64,000 bases of DNA from Vibrio marisflavi CECT 7928 (GCF_921294215.1 NZ_CAKLDM010000002.1:1302001-1366000), one strand, 5' to 3'; positions 1 to 8,820 are shown, counted from the first letter of the stretch. A program made the numbers and translations. Notes: generated by a model not told the origin, from the sequence alone.

Positions 1-1732
1 CACTGCTTAGAAGTACCGGATCTTTGGTCATATCAGCGGAGTCGTTCAACGTAGTCGCAATACTCAGTAAATCAGTAAGTGGGATATCTTCTCGTAGAAG
101 CAAACGAAATACCTTCTGTACCTGCCCGATGCTGAGTTTTTCTGGTACCAGCTCTTTTTGCAAACTGTCGGAGATCTTGCTCAGCTGATTGACCATCTGC
201 TGAACCTCATCATAGTGAAGAAGTTCGGCAAGGTTTTCGATCATCACTTTTCGCATATGGGTGGTAATAACAGAAGCAGGGTCAATTAGGCTATAGCCGA
301 AAGCGGTCGCAACTTCCTGTTTTACCGGGTCGATCCAATAAGCATTAAGACCATAAGCTGGATCTTTTACCACTTTGCCTTCTAGCTCACCAAATACCTC
401 TCCAGGGTTAAGCGCCATCATTTTGTCAGGTTCGACAACACCTCCAGCCATATCGACACCACGAAGTTTAATCCTATATTGTTCTGGTGAGAGGTTCAGG
501 TTATCTCGCACCCTAACTGTAGGTAATAAAAAACCATATCGCTGAGAAAGCGTCTTACGAATACCTTTAATGCGGGACATTAATTCCCCCCCCTGATTCG
601 CATCCACTAAAGGCACCAATCTATAGCCTAGCTCTAAAGAGAGACTTTCCATAATTGGAATATCATGCCAATTGAGTTCTCGATGTGACTCAACTTCCAT
701 TTCCTGGACAGTTTTCTCTTGCTGTTCATCCAATTCCAGCTGGGCTAAATCGGGCAAACTGCGCTTGATTAAATAAGCGATACTTGCAATCAACAATCCA
801 AACCCCACAAAAGCAAGATGTGGCATTGAAGGCACAAGGCCGATAACGATAAGTAAGATAGCAACCATCATAGGAACACGAGGGTTTCCAAATAGCTGCA
901 GACTAATCTGTCCTCCGATATCATTCGCATCAGAGATGCGTGTTACCATAATGGCAGCAGAGACTGAGAGGAGCAGTGCTGGAATTTGAGCAACTAAGCC
1001 GTCACCGATAGAAAGTAGTGAAAAGGTTTCAAACGCATTGGCGAACCCCATATCGTACTGCATCATGCCGATCACAGTACCACCAATCAGGTTAATAAGT
1101 AGAATCAACAAAGCTGCAATGGCGTCGCCTTTTACAAACTTAGACGAACCATCCATTGAGCCGTAAAAATCTGCCTCTTTTGCCACCTCGGCACGACGCC
1201 TCTTTGCTTCAATTTGATCTATAACACCTGAGTTTAGATCTGCATCGATAGCCATCTGCTTACCTGGCATTGCATCCAAAGTAAAGCGAGCCGTTACCTC
1301 CGATATCCGACCACTACCATTAGTGACAACAATAAAGTTGATTATCATTAAAATTGCGAAAACCACAATGCCGACAACATAGTTACCACCAATCACAACC
1401 TGACCAAAGGCATGAATCACCTGCCCTGCCGCTTCACTACCCGTATGACCGTGAAGCAGAACAACACGAGTCGATGCAATGTTTAGGCTAAGGCGCAGTA
1501 AAGTCGTGATCAGTAGGACTGTTGGAAATATCGAAAAATCCAATGGCTTTAACGCATACGCAGCAACCAACAACACAATTAACGATAGAGTGATATTAAA
1601 GGTGAAAAGAACATCAAGCATCCATGTAGGGATCGGGAGTATCACCATGGCTAAGACCATCAAAACAAAAATAGGAATGCCTAATTTCCGTTGCTGTATG
1701 GATGAGAAGGTTGTGATCAGTTTTTCTTTCAT
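1..1732 (-). CDS. flhA: Flagellar export gate protein FlhA, lateral type (partial)
   Basis: The first 577 residues of FlhA are visible; the C-terminal part lies beyond the left edge (the family is usually near 690 aa). FlhA is the inner-membrane export gate of the flagellar type III secretion apparatus. The first ~310 residues are rich in membrane helices, and the family signature is clear around residues 143-167 (RISEVTARFTLDAMPGKQ, then MAIDADLN). The soluble cytoplasmic domain begins near residue 330. ATG start at 1732, 10 bp after the flhB stop, so it is the last visible gene of the fliMNPQR-flhBA operon. The sequence resembles the lateral/Flag-2 type more than the polar type, judged by memory of those families. 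Confidence 0.93.
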   Translation of the reverse strand, partial: MKEKLITTFSSIQQRKLGIPIFVLMVLAMVILPIPTWMLDVLFTFNITLSLIVLLVAAYALKPLDFSIFPTVLLITTLLRLSLNIASTRVVLLHGHTGSEAAGQVIHAFGQVVIGGNYVVGIVVFAILMIINFIVVTNGSGRISEVTARFTLDAMPGKQMAIDADLNSGVIDQIEAKRRRAEVAKEADFYGSMDGSSKFVKGDAIAALLILLINLIGGTVIGMMQYDMGFANAFETFSLLSIGDGLVAQIPALLLSVSAAIMVTRISDANDIGGQISLQLFGNPRVPMMVAILLIVIGLVPSMPHLAFVGFGLLIASIAYLIKRSLPDLAQLELDEQQEKTVQEMEVESHRELNWHDIPIMESLSLELGYRLVPLVDANQGGELMSRIKGIRKTLSQRYGFLLPTVRVRDNLNLSPEQYRIKLRGVDMAGGVVEPDKMMALNPGEVFGELEGKVVKDPAYGLNAYWIDPVKQEVATAFGYSLIDPASVITTHMRKVMIENLAELLHYDEVQQMVNQLSKISDSLQKELVPEKLSIGQVQKVFRLLLREDIPLTDLLSIATTLNDSADMTKDPVLLSS

Positions 1733-1742
1733 AAAGCTTCAA

Positions 1743-2870
1743 TCAATATTGTAGATAGTCGGGAATCACATAATGTGGCAAGCTAGGTTTGACCCCTCTA
1801 CCACCTTGGTATTCATTTATTCGTTTGACATAAACTAAAATTAGAGCCACCGCATGATAGAGCTCTACTGGAATCGACTGATCCAGCTTAGTCGTGTAGT
1901 AAATCGAACGAGTCAAATCCGGTATAGTTAATACCATTGTCTTATGCCTTTGCGCTTCTTGGCGAATCTGCTCTGCCATAAAATCTACACCTTTCGCAAC
2001 AAGTACAGGTGCAGCGTCTTTCTCAGGTTTATAGCGAATCGCGACCGCGTAGTGTGTTGGGTTAACAAACACAGCATTGGAATCTTGCACTGCTTGAGAA
2101 ATGCGTCGACGGCTCATCTCTTTCTGACGTCGACGCAATTGAGCCTTCACTTCAGGCTTACCTTCGATCTCTTTATATTCGTCTTTGGCCTCTTGAACCG
2201 TCATACGTAGTTTTTTGTAATATTCCCAGCGCTGATAAGGAATCTCCAATACTGCAATCAGAACCAAGCTTAGCGACATAATGAAAAAACCATGCCAAAG
2301 CAATTGGTTAAACTGTAGTAAAGCAAGGTCTAGTGGGTAGCGATTTAAACTGAGAATTGTGGGCATATCACTTCGCATAACGAAATAAAGCGTGAAGCAA
2401 ACGAGTAGGACTTTAAAAAAAGATTTAACGAGTTCAACTAGAGATTTCATACCAAACATGCGCTTAAAACCACTCAGTGGATTAATCTTTTTGGCACTTG
2501 GTTTTAAGCTTTCAGCGGAAAAGTTCAAGCCACCTATCAATAAGCCGCCAGCAATCGATAAAATTTTCAATAGCAGCAGCATTGGTAACACCAAGCCGAT
2601 AAAATCACAAAAAGCCTGACCTATATGAGCCAGTAACCGTTGATTATCGAATAGAGCTTTATGGCTATAGCGCAAGTTAAACGACAACAAACCTTCAAGG
2701 TGAGTTGCCATCATCGGAATAAAGAGTTTCAGCCCTAATGCCGTACCCAACATAGCTAATGCACTGCCCAGCTCTTTAGAACGAAAGATATCACCCTTCT
2801 TTCGGGCCTTACGGATCTTTTCCGGCGTAGCATCAAGAGATTTCTCTTGGGAGCTGTCATTTTCAGCCAT
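1743..2870 (-). CDS. flhB: Flagellar export switch protein FlhB, lateral type
   Basis: 375 aa, the usual FlhB length. FlhB is an export-gate component whose C-terminal domain self-cleaves to switch from hook to filament substrates. The cleavage motif NPTH is intact at residues 270-273. The N-terminus (TPEKIRKARKKGDIFRSKEL) is typical, followed by four hydrophobic helices between about 35 and 210 and a charged linker before the cleavage site. The ATG directly abuts the fliR stop codon, indicating translational coupling within the operon. Confidence 0.95.
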   Translation of the reverse strand: MAENDSSQEKSLDATPEKIRKARKKGDIFRSKELGSALAMLGTALGLKLFIPMMATHLEGLLSFNLRYSHKALFDNQRLLAHIGQAFCDFIGLVLPMLLLLKILSIAGGLLIGGLNFSAESLKPSAKKINPLSGFKRMFGMKSLVELVKSFFKVLLVCFTLYFVMRSDMPTILSLNRYPLDLALLQFNQLLWHGFFIMSLSLVLIAVLEIPYQRWEYYKKLRMTVQEAKDEYKEIEGKPEVKAQLRRRQKEMSRRRISQAVQDSNAVFVNPTHYAVAIRYKPEKDAAPVLVAKGVDFMAEQIRQEAQRHKTMVLTIPDLTRSIYYTTKLDQSIPVELYHAVALILVYVKRINEYQGGRGVKPSLPHYVIPDYLQY

Positions 2871-3650
2871 TTAACGCCCTCCCATTAGCTGATTAAGCAA
2901 GCCTAAAAGATGCTCGAAAAGTTGATTAAACTGAGATGGTAAACTGTTGAACGTTAAGGCGATAATAACGACACCTAAAAGGATATTCATCGGGAATCCT
3001 AACGAATAAATATTGAGCTGTGGAGCTGCTCGGTACATCAAGCCAAAAGCAATATTCACCAGCAACATAGCAGTGACAGCTGGCAAAATGAGCAACAAAG
3101 CCGAACCGAAAATCCATGCCGCCATATGAGGAATCAGCATCAGCTGCTGACTATTGAAAAACGTTAACCCTATAGGTAATTGCTGAAAACTATTGATCAA
3201 GATTTGTAGTGCAAGTAGATGGCCATTAAGCTTGAAAAATAGCAGAATCACAGCAGCCTGATAAATATTACCCAATACTGTTACTGAAACCCCATTTACT
3301 GGATCGTTCATGGAGCCAAGGCTTAATCCCATCTGAGTGGAAACAATCTGACCGGCCATAGTGAATATGGTAAAAAACAGTACAAGACCAAAACCAAACA
3401 CAACACCAATCAACAACTGCTGTAACGTTAGGCCAATTGCCGACAATGAAAATGGGTCTATTGCAGGGACGTTATGGATAAACGGGCCGACCAACAGAGT
3501 CAGGAACATTGCTAATAGCAGTTTTAGCCTATTGCTTATTAGGACTGAGCTGAATATAGGCATGGTGATTAATGCTGCTAGAATCCGCAAGAATGGCCAC
3601 CAAAATTGGCCAATAAGTGTGCTTAGCTGAGCAAAGGTTAGAGCAAACAT
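2871..3650 (-). CDS. fliR: Flagellar export protein FliR, lateral type
   Basis: 259 aa, almost entirely hydrophobic with about six membrane segments, matching FliR, a core subunit of the FliPQR export channel. The conserved inner part (GQIVSTQMGLSLGSMNDP, near residues 97-114) is present. ATG start at 3650; the fliQ stop lies 2 bp upstream and the flhB start immediately downstream. Position and length both fit the conserved order fliP-fliQ-fliR-flhB-flhA. Confidence 0.94.
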   Translation of the reverse strand: MFALTFAQLSTLIGQFWWPFLRILAALITMPIFSSVLISNRLKLLLAMFLTLLVGPFIHNVPAIDPFSLSAIGLTLQQLLIGVVFGFGLVLFFTIFTMAGQIVSTQMGLSLGSMNDPVNGVSVTVLGNIYQAAVILLFFKLNGHLLALQILINSFQQLPIGLTFFNSQQLMLIPHMAAWIFGSALLLILPAVTAMLLVNIAFGLMYRAAPQLNIYSLGFPMNILLGVVIIALTFNSLPSQFNQLFEHLLGLLNQLMGGR

Positions 3651-3652
3651 TA

Positions 3653-3922
3653 TCAGTTAATTAACTGCGGAATACTTATAAACAGGTGCTGACAAAAGTT
3701 CACCAATTGATAAAGCATCCAATGACCGCCGAATCCTATTGCGGCGAAAGTAATTAATAGCTTGGGCAAAAACGATAGGGTTTGCTCATTCACCTGTGTT
3801 GCCGCTTGGAACAGGCTGATCACTAAGCCAATCAATAGTCCCGGTAGAACTACAAAGGTGACCAGAGTGCTAGCCAGCCAGAGCGCCTGACGAAATACTA
3901 TTGAACCTGACTGAATATCCAT
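3653..3922 (-). CDS. fliQ: Flagellar export protein FliQ, lateral type
   Basis: A small protein with two membrane helices, the FliQ hairpin of the export channel. The conserved stretch ISLFQAATQVNEQTLSFLPK is present. I chose the ATG at 3922 because it gives 89 aa, the family's normal length. A TTG four codons upstream at 3934 would overlap the fliP stop by 4 bp and is the alternative start (93 aa). Tight packing with fliP and fliR supports co-translation. Confidence 0.93.
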   Translation of the reverse strand: MDIQSGSIVFRQALWLASTLVTFVVLPGLLIGLVISLFQAATQVNEQTLSFLPKLLITFAAIGFGGHWMLYQLVNFCQHLFISIPQLIN

Positions 3923-3930
3923 AAAGTCGC

Positions 3931-4683
3931 TCAATGCCCAAAGCTATGCGCTAAAGAAGAGAATGTTAAGTCCCAGCCATTTACAACAACGAAAAGCAGT
4001 AGCTTAAAAGGCAAGGAAATAACCAGAGGTGAAAGCATCATCATCCCCATTGACATCAAAACACTTGATACAACCAAGTCAATGATCATAAAAGGAATAT
4101 ATATATAAAAACCGATTTCAAATGCTGTTTTCAGTTCACTCAATACGTAGGCCGGAATCACCAAAGTAAAAGGAATTTTAGCGAGTGGAGTATGTTCGTT
4201 CATCTTGGCTAGGTTTAACATCAGTGCCAAATCGGTTTTCCGAGTCTGTGCCAACATAAAATGCCTTAACGGAAGTTCAGCATTCTGTGCAGCTTGAACC
4301 AAACTAATTTTATTCTCCTGATAGGGTTGATAGGCATTTTTGATGATCTTGTTCAGTACAGGGTGCATCACAACCAAAGTCAAGCTTAACGCTATTCCTA
4401 TCAGCACTTTGTTTGGAGGACTCTGCTGCAAGCCTAGAGCCTGACGCAATATGCCTAATACAATGACTATTCTGGTAAAACTGGTGAGCAATAGTAGAGC
4501 AGCAGGAAGAAAGCTCAATGCTGTCATCAGCAACAAAATTTGCATTTTTACAGAGTACTGATCACCTGTCGGAGTATGGGTAACAGAAAGTAAAGGTAAA
4601 CCAGCTGGTACAATGTTACTTACAGAATCAGCAAAAGCGGGCAGACTAAGCAATACTAGCGTTAGTAGGAAATAGCGCTTCAT
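3931..4683 (-). CDS. fliP: Flagellar export protein FliP, lateral type
   Basis: 250 aa with a cleavable signal peptide (about residues 1-18, ending PAFA) followed by four hydrophobic segments, as in FliP, the main subunit of the export pore. Family-typical stretches include SFTRIVIVLGILRQALGLQQ (about residues 67-86) and the TPLAKIPFTLVIPAYVLSEL region. The ATG at 4683 directly follows the fliN stop. The fliQ coding region begins at or just after its stop codon. Confidence 0.95.
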   Translation of the reverse strand: MKRYFLLTLVLLSLPAFADSVSNIVPAGLPLLSVTHTPTGDQYSVKMQILLLMTALSFLPAALLLLTSFTRIVIVLGILRQALGLQQSPPNKVLIGIALSLTLVVMHPVLNKIIKNAYQPYQENKISLVQAAQNAELPLRHFMLAQTRKTDLALMLNLAKMNEHTPLAKIPFTLVIPAYVLSELKTAFEIGFYIYIPFMIIDLVVSSVLMSMGMMMLSPLVISLPFKLLLFVVVNGWDLTFSSLAHSFGH

Positions 4684-5049
4684 TTAGATTGCATTCTGTC
4701 TATTTGATTGTTCAACCAACTGAGTGATCTTTAAGCCAAATTTATTGTCAATCGCTACCGCTTCAGCGTAAGCAATCAACTTACCATTCACTTTTACCTG
4801 TAACTGGCAATTTGTATCTTGGTCTAGAGCGATCAACGAGCCTGGACCCACTTTCATTAGCTCACCCATACTAATTTCTGTAGAAGCGACTTCTAACGTA
4901 AGTGTCACTGGAATATCAACAAAACGGCTCAGCCCAGAAGAAGCTGGATCTTCCATTCCATCTAAAATAGCATCATTGAGATCATCAAATAGTTTGTCAT
5001 CATCATTTAGCAGAGAATCAATATTATCAAGAGAAGCGTTGTCAGTCAT
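4684..5049 (-). CDS. fliN: Flagellar motor switch protein FliN, lateral type
   Basis: A C-ring subunit of the flagellar switch complex. A SpoA domain fills the second half (IPVTLTLEVASTEISMGEL onward). The acidic N-terminal ~40 residues are poorly conserved, as usual for FliN. The ATG at 5049 gives 121 aa and overlaps the fliM stop by 8 bp (ATGACTGA), suggesting coupling. A TTG at 5061 would add four residues and is less likely. Confidence 0.92.
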   Translation of the reverse strand: MTDNASLDNIDSLLNDDDKLFDDLNDAILDGMEDPASSGLSRFVDIPVTLTLEVASTEISMGELMKVGPGSLIALDQDTNCQLQVKVNGKLIAYAEAVAIDNKFGLKITQLVEQSNRQNAI

Positions 5050-5908
5050 GAGAGAACCCAATAGTTAGATTTTGTTTTATTTGTAGTGATTTTTCGCCAG
5101 AATGATCGACAATTTGCCCTTTATACAATGACTTGTGGCCACAAAGCACGTCCACCACTCCGGGAGAACGAATTAGTAGAACATCGCCAACTTTCAAGTT
5201 AGTCAATTGTGATAAAGAGATTTGTTTTTCGGAAAGCACAGAGTTGAGTTTAACGGTCACTTCTTCAAGCAAAGGCTCGACTTGAGCGATCGATTGCGAC
5301 GCAGTATCCTGTTTCTCATCTAACACCGAAAACAATTCAGCAGGCCAATAAAGGTTGATATTAAAGTTAAGTGAACCTAACTGAATTAAAAACTTTTGCT
5401 GGTAATAATATCCGAGAGCGATTCCCCGCTCAGCACTCTCAGCTAAACTGAAATCAAGTTTAATCCACTCACCCAAGCTTATCTCTTCCAGCAAGTTATT
5501 AGCGATACGCCTTGCCAAACGGATTTCTGTCTGACTAATTTGTCGCTCAGAATTGCTAGATAAACTATTTCCTCCGAAAAATATCTCAGCTAGCTCCTGC
5601 AATGCTGCAGTGGATATAGAAATAGCAGCCGATAACGAGTGTTTCTTGTCAACTATCTGACAGCAATAGTCTTCATCTTGAATACCAGACAAATATTGGC
5701 AGCGACTAACTTGATACTGAATGCTTGGCTCTATTTTGAAGCTTTTGATAAGCGATTCTTTAATACGAGGAACTAATTGAGAAGCAAATCGTTTAACCAT
5801 CGCAAATTGGTTAGGCTCACGTTCTCCGGGATTGCAAAGATCCAAAGGGCGAATAGAAAGTTGCTCTGACTTAGATTGCAACCTTGCGTATTTTTGAGGG
5901 AATAGCAC
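5042..5908 (-). CDS. fliM: Flagellar motor switch protein FliM, lateral type
   Basis: 288 aa with a GTG start (5908) preceded by GGAAA. FliM links CheY signalling to the rotor in the C-ring. The C-terminal SpoA domain (about residues 215-285, including KLNSVLSEKQISLSQLTNLK) is recognisable and the gene heads the fliMNPQR-flhBA order. It is shorter than typical polar FliM (about 320-350 aa). The N-terminus (MLFPQKYARLQSK) lacks the CheY-binding LSQxEIDALL motif of chemotactic FliM, a point returned to in the findings. Confidence 0.85.
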   Translation of the reverse strand: MLFPQKYARLQSKSEQLSIRPLDLCNPGEREPNQFAMVKRFASQLVPRIKESLIKSFKIEPSIQYQVSRCQYLSGIQDEDYCCQIVDKKHSLSAAISISTAALQELAEIFFGGNSLSSNSERQISQTEIRLARRIANNLLEEISLGEWIKLDFSLAESAERGIALGYYYQQKFLIQLGSLNFNINLYWPAELFSVLDEKQDTASQSIAQVEPLLEEVTVKLNSVLSEKQISLSQLTNLKVGDVLLIRSPGVVDVLCGHKSLYKGQIVDHSGEKSLQIKQNLTIGFSHD

Positions 5909-6451
5909 GCAGATAGTTTCCTATAAGCACATACTCTTTACTACATATACAACCCGCATCTCTAAGTTGATTCCCATATACATGAAATCAACTCAGAGAT
6001 AAAGTCAAGTATTTATATGAAATATAAGTAATGTAATTAATGTTACTGGAACTAATTGTAATAGAAGTAATATGATAGGTGAAGAGAAAAGTTCACTATA
6101 AATTAACGACAATTGCTCAAAAAATAACACTATAAAGATTTAGAAGTGATATAGGCCCTAATTCGGTATTATGATAAAAACGAACTTGAGCCTTTTCTAT
6201 ACAGGCATTATACAACTCTCCAAGTTAATTAATTACACGAAAAAAATCAGTAAACGGTATGGAGCACTCATTAACTTGTTATATTTATCAATATGTGTAA
6301 CTTATTTCTCAATCAGATTGGGTTATATTAACTTGACACAGAAAAAACACTAAATATCTAATCCCTAAAACGTATTTTAATAATCTCGCTGCTCAGCTAG
6401 AATTAACCTCTTCAAAAACTATCGAGAAGCGAGACTATATTTTGAGCTAAA
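5909..6451. other. AT-rich gap between flagellin and fliM genes
   Basis: There is no convincing gene in these 543 bp. The stretch must hold the fliM promoter (minus strand) and the 3' end of the flagellin transcript. It contains an imperfect 15-bp inverted repeat at 5958-6000 (listed separately) and a weak stem (TCTCGCT with AGCGAGA, about 6383-6437) that could end the flagellin mRNA. I did not find a clear sigma-54 or sigma-28 promoter. Confidence 0.5.
5958..6000. repeat. 15-bp imperfect inverted repeat upstream of fliM
   Basis: The arms ATCTCTAAGTTGATT (5958-5972) and AATCAACTCAGAGAT (5986-6000) pair with one mismatch around a 13-nt spacer. It lies 50-92 bp upstream of the fliM GTG. There is no T-tract on either side, so it looks more like an operator or leader structure than a terminator. 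Function unknown. Confidence 0.55.
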
Positions 6452-7354
6452 TTAAAGCATTTGACTTAGCTGCTGAGAAAGCTGCTTAACATTGGTTACG
6501 TTAGTTTTCACCATACCAATTAGAGTCGTTTGACGTGATTGAACAAGCGCTAGGCTTTGCGCGGCCGATGAATAATCTGTTTGAGTTGAGTTAGTCGCTG
6601 CTTTTTGAGTAGTAGAGATTTGCGCACCAAGATTTTCAGAAGTAGATTGCATCTTATTCAAACCAGTAGTGACTTCATCTAAATCAGACTGAATGTTCGA
6701 GATCGCTGTATTTACAAGCTTTAGAGCAGCTTTTGCATCAGTGGAATTATCTAATTTAGCGTTAGCTAAATTGCTAAAATTCAGATCTTTAGTCAAATCG
6801 TTCGTAACTGAAAAACCACCTTGCCCCCCTGCACCATCTGTCGCGTATATTAATCCCGTACCGCTATTCGCTACACTTTGTAGGAGGCCACCTGTATATG
6901 TGGTTGTCGAGCCAGATGTTGAATTGGTCGTAGTCTTAATTGTTAATAGTAGGGATTGACCGTTGTATTTTGATCCAGTTGCCGCGCTGGTCGATTGACT
7001 CAGAAGCGAGTCCCATTGACCCGAAAGGTCAGTGTAATCTCCTGATCCATTCGCGTTATTTTCAGCTTTGATCGCAACCTGCTTGGCTTGATTTAACAAA
7101 CTCAATATTTTGGTGAAACTCGTTTGAGCCAAGCCCAATGCACTTGAAGCATTCACCAGTGAGTTTTTCACTGTGGTTAAACTTGTCGCAGTGTTTTCTT
7201 GATTCATGTAAATCTCATACGCATCCGCATCCGCATTTTGGGTAATGCGCATACCTGAAGTCAATTGATTTGACCACTTATTCATTTCGTTCGAAATATT
7301 TGTACTTTGGTCGGCTAAATTAAATGCCCACGACTGTTGAAGATATAGTGCCAT
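6452..7354 (-). CDS. Divergent flagellin (second of tandem pair)
   Basis: 300 aa. The ends align with flagellin D0/D1 helices: LTSGMRITQNADADAYEIYM sits where LSSGxRINSAxDDAAGLxIA occurs in normal flagellins, followed by the helix that includes AKQVAIKAENN. The C-terminal helix ends QLSQQLSQML instead of the usual QANQxxxxxLxLL. It differs from its neighbour mainly in the middle (about residues 105-215), rich in Ser/Thr/Gly. RBS AGGAG lies 8 bp before the ATG. It starts 12 bp after the upstream copy's stop, so the two are probably co-transcribed. Probably a filament subunit of the adjacent lateral flagellum, exported through FlhAB/FliPQR. Confidence 0.8.
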   Translation of the reverse strand: MALYLQQSWAFNLADQSTNISNEMNKWSNQLTSGMRITQNADADAYEIYMNQENTATSLTTVKNSLVNASSALGLAQTSFTKILSLLNQAKQVAIKAENNANGSGDYTDLSGQWDSLLSQSTSAATGSKYNGQSLLLTIKTTTNSTSGSTTTYTGGLLQSVANSGTGLIYATDGAGGQGGFSVTNDLTKDLNFSNLANAKLDNSTDAKAALKLVNTAISNIQSDLDEVTTGLNKMQSTSENLGAQISTTQKAATNSTQTDYSSAAQSLALVQSRQTTLIGMVKTNVTNVKQLSQQLSQML

Positions 7355-7366
7355 TAGTGACTCCTA

Positions 7367-8269
7367 TTAAAGCATTTGGCTAAGTTGCTGAGAAAGTTGC
7401 TTAACATTGTTAACATTGGTTTTTACCATACCAATCAGGGTCGTTTGACGAGATTGAACAAGCGCTAGACTTTGGGCAGCAGATGAATAATCTGTTTGGG
7501 TTGAGTTAGTCGCCGCTTTTTGAGTAGTAGAGATTTGCGCACCAATGTTTTCAGAAGTAGACTGCATCTTATTTAAGCCTATAGTGACTTCATCTAAATC
7601 AGATTGTACGGCAGCAATCTTGCTATTTATGTCCTCTAGTGCAGTCTTGGCATTTCCTGAGCTCGCCATATCAAGGCCATATAACGCAGTAAAATCCAAA
7701 TCCCCAGTTCCGCTGCCTGTACCAGCAAGTGAACTACTAAGCTTGGTAGTATCTTGCCCCCCTTCACCATCGGTTGCATATATTAAACCTGTACCACCAC
7801 TTCCCAATAATCCGGCCTTGAATGTGTAGTTCATAGTGCCAGTGCCAGGAGTTGCGTTTAGAAGCAAATTCTGGCCATTGTACTTAGTATTGTTGGCAGT
7901 CGTTTGCGCTTCCTGCAACAGTGATTGCCAATTCCCCTTAAGGTCAGTGTAAGCAGCTGTTCCATTGGTGTTGTCTTCTGCCTTGATCGCAACCTGCTTT
8001 GCTTGGTTTAAATATTTCAATATGGAGGTAAGGCTATTTTGCGCGAGACTTAATGCGCTTGAGCTATTGACTAGTGAGTTTTTCACTGTGGTCAAGCTAG
8101 TAGCCGTATTCTCTTGATTCATGTAAATTTCATACGCATCTGCATCACCATTTTGGGTAATGCGCATACCTGAGGTCAACTCATTTGACCACTTGTTCAT
8201 TTCGTTAGAAATATCTGTACCTTGGTCCGCCAGATTAAACGCCCATGATTGCTGAAGGTAAAGAGCCAT
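7367..8269 (-). CDS. Divergent flagellin (first of tandem pair)
   Basis: 300 aa and paralogous to the following gene. The first ~100 and last ~75 residues are nearly identical in the two, while the central domain is clearly different (it contains GTGSGTGDLDF). The D0/D1 helices are recognisable (NELTSGMRITQNGDADAYEI; C-terminal LVQSRQTTLIGMVKTNV), but the canonical flagellin signature residues are replaced. It is the promoter-proximal copy; 5' sequence is AT-rich and I see no certain promoter. Lateral flagellin is the most likely role. A hook-associated or accessory filament protein is the alternative. Confidence 0.8.
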   Translation of the reverse strand: MALYLQQSWAFNLADQGTDISNEMNKWSNELTSGMRITQNGDADAYEIYMNQENTATSLTTVKNSLVNSSSALSLAQNSLTSILKYLNQAKQVAIKAEDNTNGTAAYTDLKGNWQSLLQEAQTTANNTKYNGQNLLLNATPGTGTMNYTFKAGLLGSGGTGLIYATDGEGGQDTTKLSSSLAGTGSGTGDLDFTALYGLDMASSGNAKTALEDINSKIAAVQSDLDEVTIGLNKMQSTSENIGAQISTTQKAATNSTQTDYSSAAQSLALVQSRQTTLIGMVKTNVNNVKQLSQQLSQML

Positions 8270-8779
8270 AAGAAAGTCCTAGTAATCGTTGATATTAACG
8301 GTTCTATGTTACATTCGACCATAATGTGGCTATGTATAGGGTAGGAATAAAAATTTTCGTTGATCAGCTTCAACTAGACTGTACGCTTCATTAAGCGACA
8401 TTTTACTGATACAGATTAACTGGGCTTAGGTACCCAAAGACATCGTACCTTCTCTTCTAATTATAACTCTAACTCGATGGACTCGAAGAAGTTTGAATGA
8501 CACGTGTCTCTAATTAGTATTAGCTAATATGTATTGATAAAGCCTGATTTCAGCGACATCTTAATACTGCAAATTGTGCTGCTTGTACTGTAGATATACA
8601 TATTGAGCTACTAATAGTAGTGTAGCAATGAGCTGGGCACAAATGGGCACCAGCGTGCCCATTTGTGCCTAACAAGATGTAGGTCAACGTAGACTATCTG
8701 CATAAGTCAGAATATTTATGCAGTGCGAATTTTAGGATTTAAAGAAGAAAAACGAAGACAATTTGAAAAGATTCCAGAT
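8270..8779. other. Gene-free stretch upstream of the flagellins
   Basis: About 510 bp without a supportable gene between the flagellin start and the tRNA-Val terminator. It should hold the flagellin promoter. The one strong structural element is the perfect hairpin at 8636-8669 (separate entry). The rest shows nothing I can assign. Confidence 0.5.
8636..8669. repeat. Perfect 15-bp hairpin of unknown function
   Basis: The arms GGCACAAATGGGCAC (8636-8650) and GTGCCCATTTGTGCC (8655-8669) are perfectly complementary around the 4-nt loop CAGC. No T-run follows on either strand, so an intrinsic terminator is unlikely. It stands alone in a gene-free region. Confidence 0.65.
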
Positions 8780-8814
8780 ACAACAAAGCCAAGCTAAGCG
8801 CTTGGCTTTGTTGT
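8780..8814 (-). terminator. Terminator of the tRNA-Val pair
   Basis: A perfect 14-bp stem, ACAACAAAGCCAAG (8780-8793) with CTTGGCTTTGTTGT (8801-8814), and a 7-nt loop. It lies just past the 3' end of the second tRNA on the minus strand, where its T-rich right arm serves as the tail. Confidence 0.7.
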
Positions 8815-8820
8815 CAAACT

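Noticed and set aside
6171..6353. Possible 60-aa gene between the flagellins and fliM
   Set aside because: AT-rich, no ribosome-binding site, low-complexity hydrophobic/basic composition and no recognisable family. Probably a chance reading frame.
8636..8669. CRISPR-like or insertion sequence end
   Set aside because: Only one palindrome, no spaced repeats, no transposase and no target duplication.
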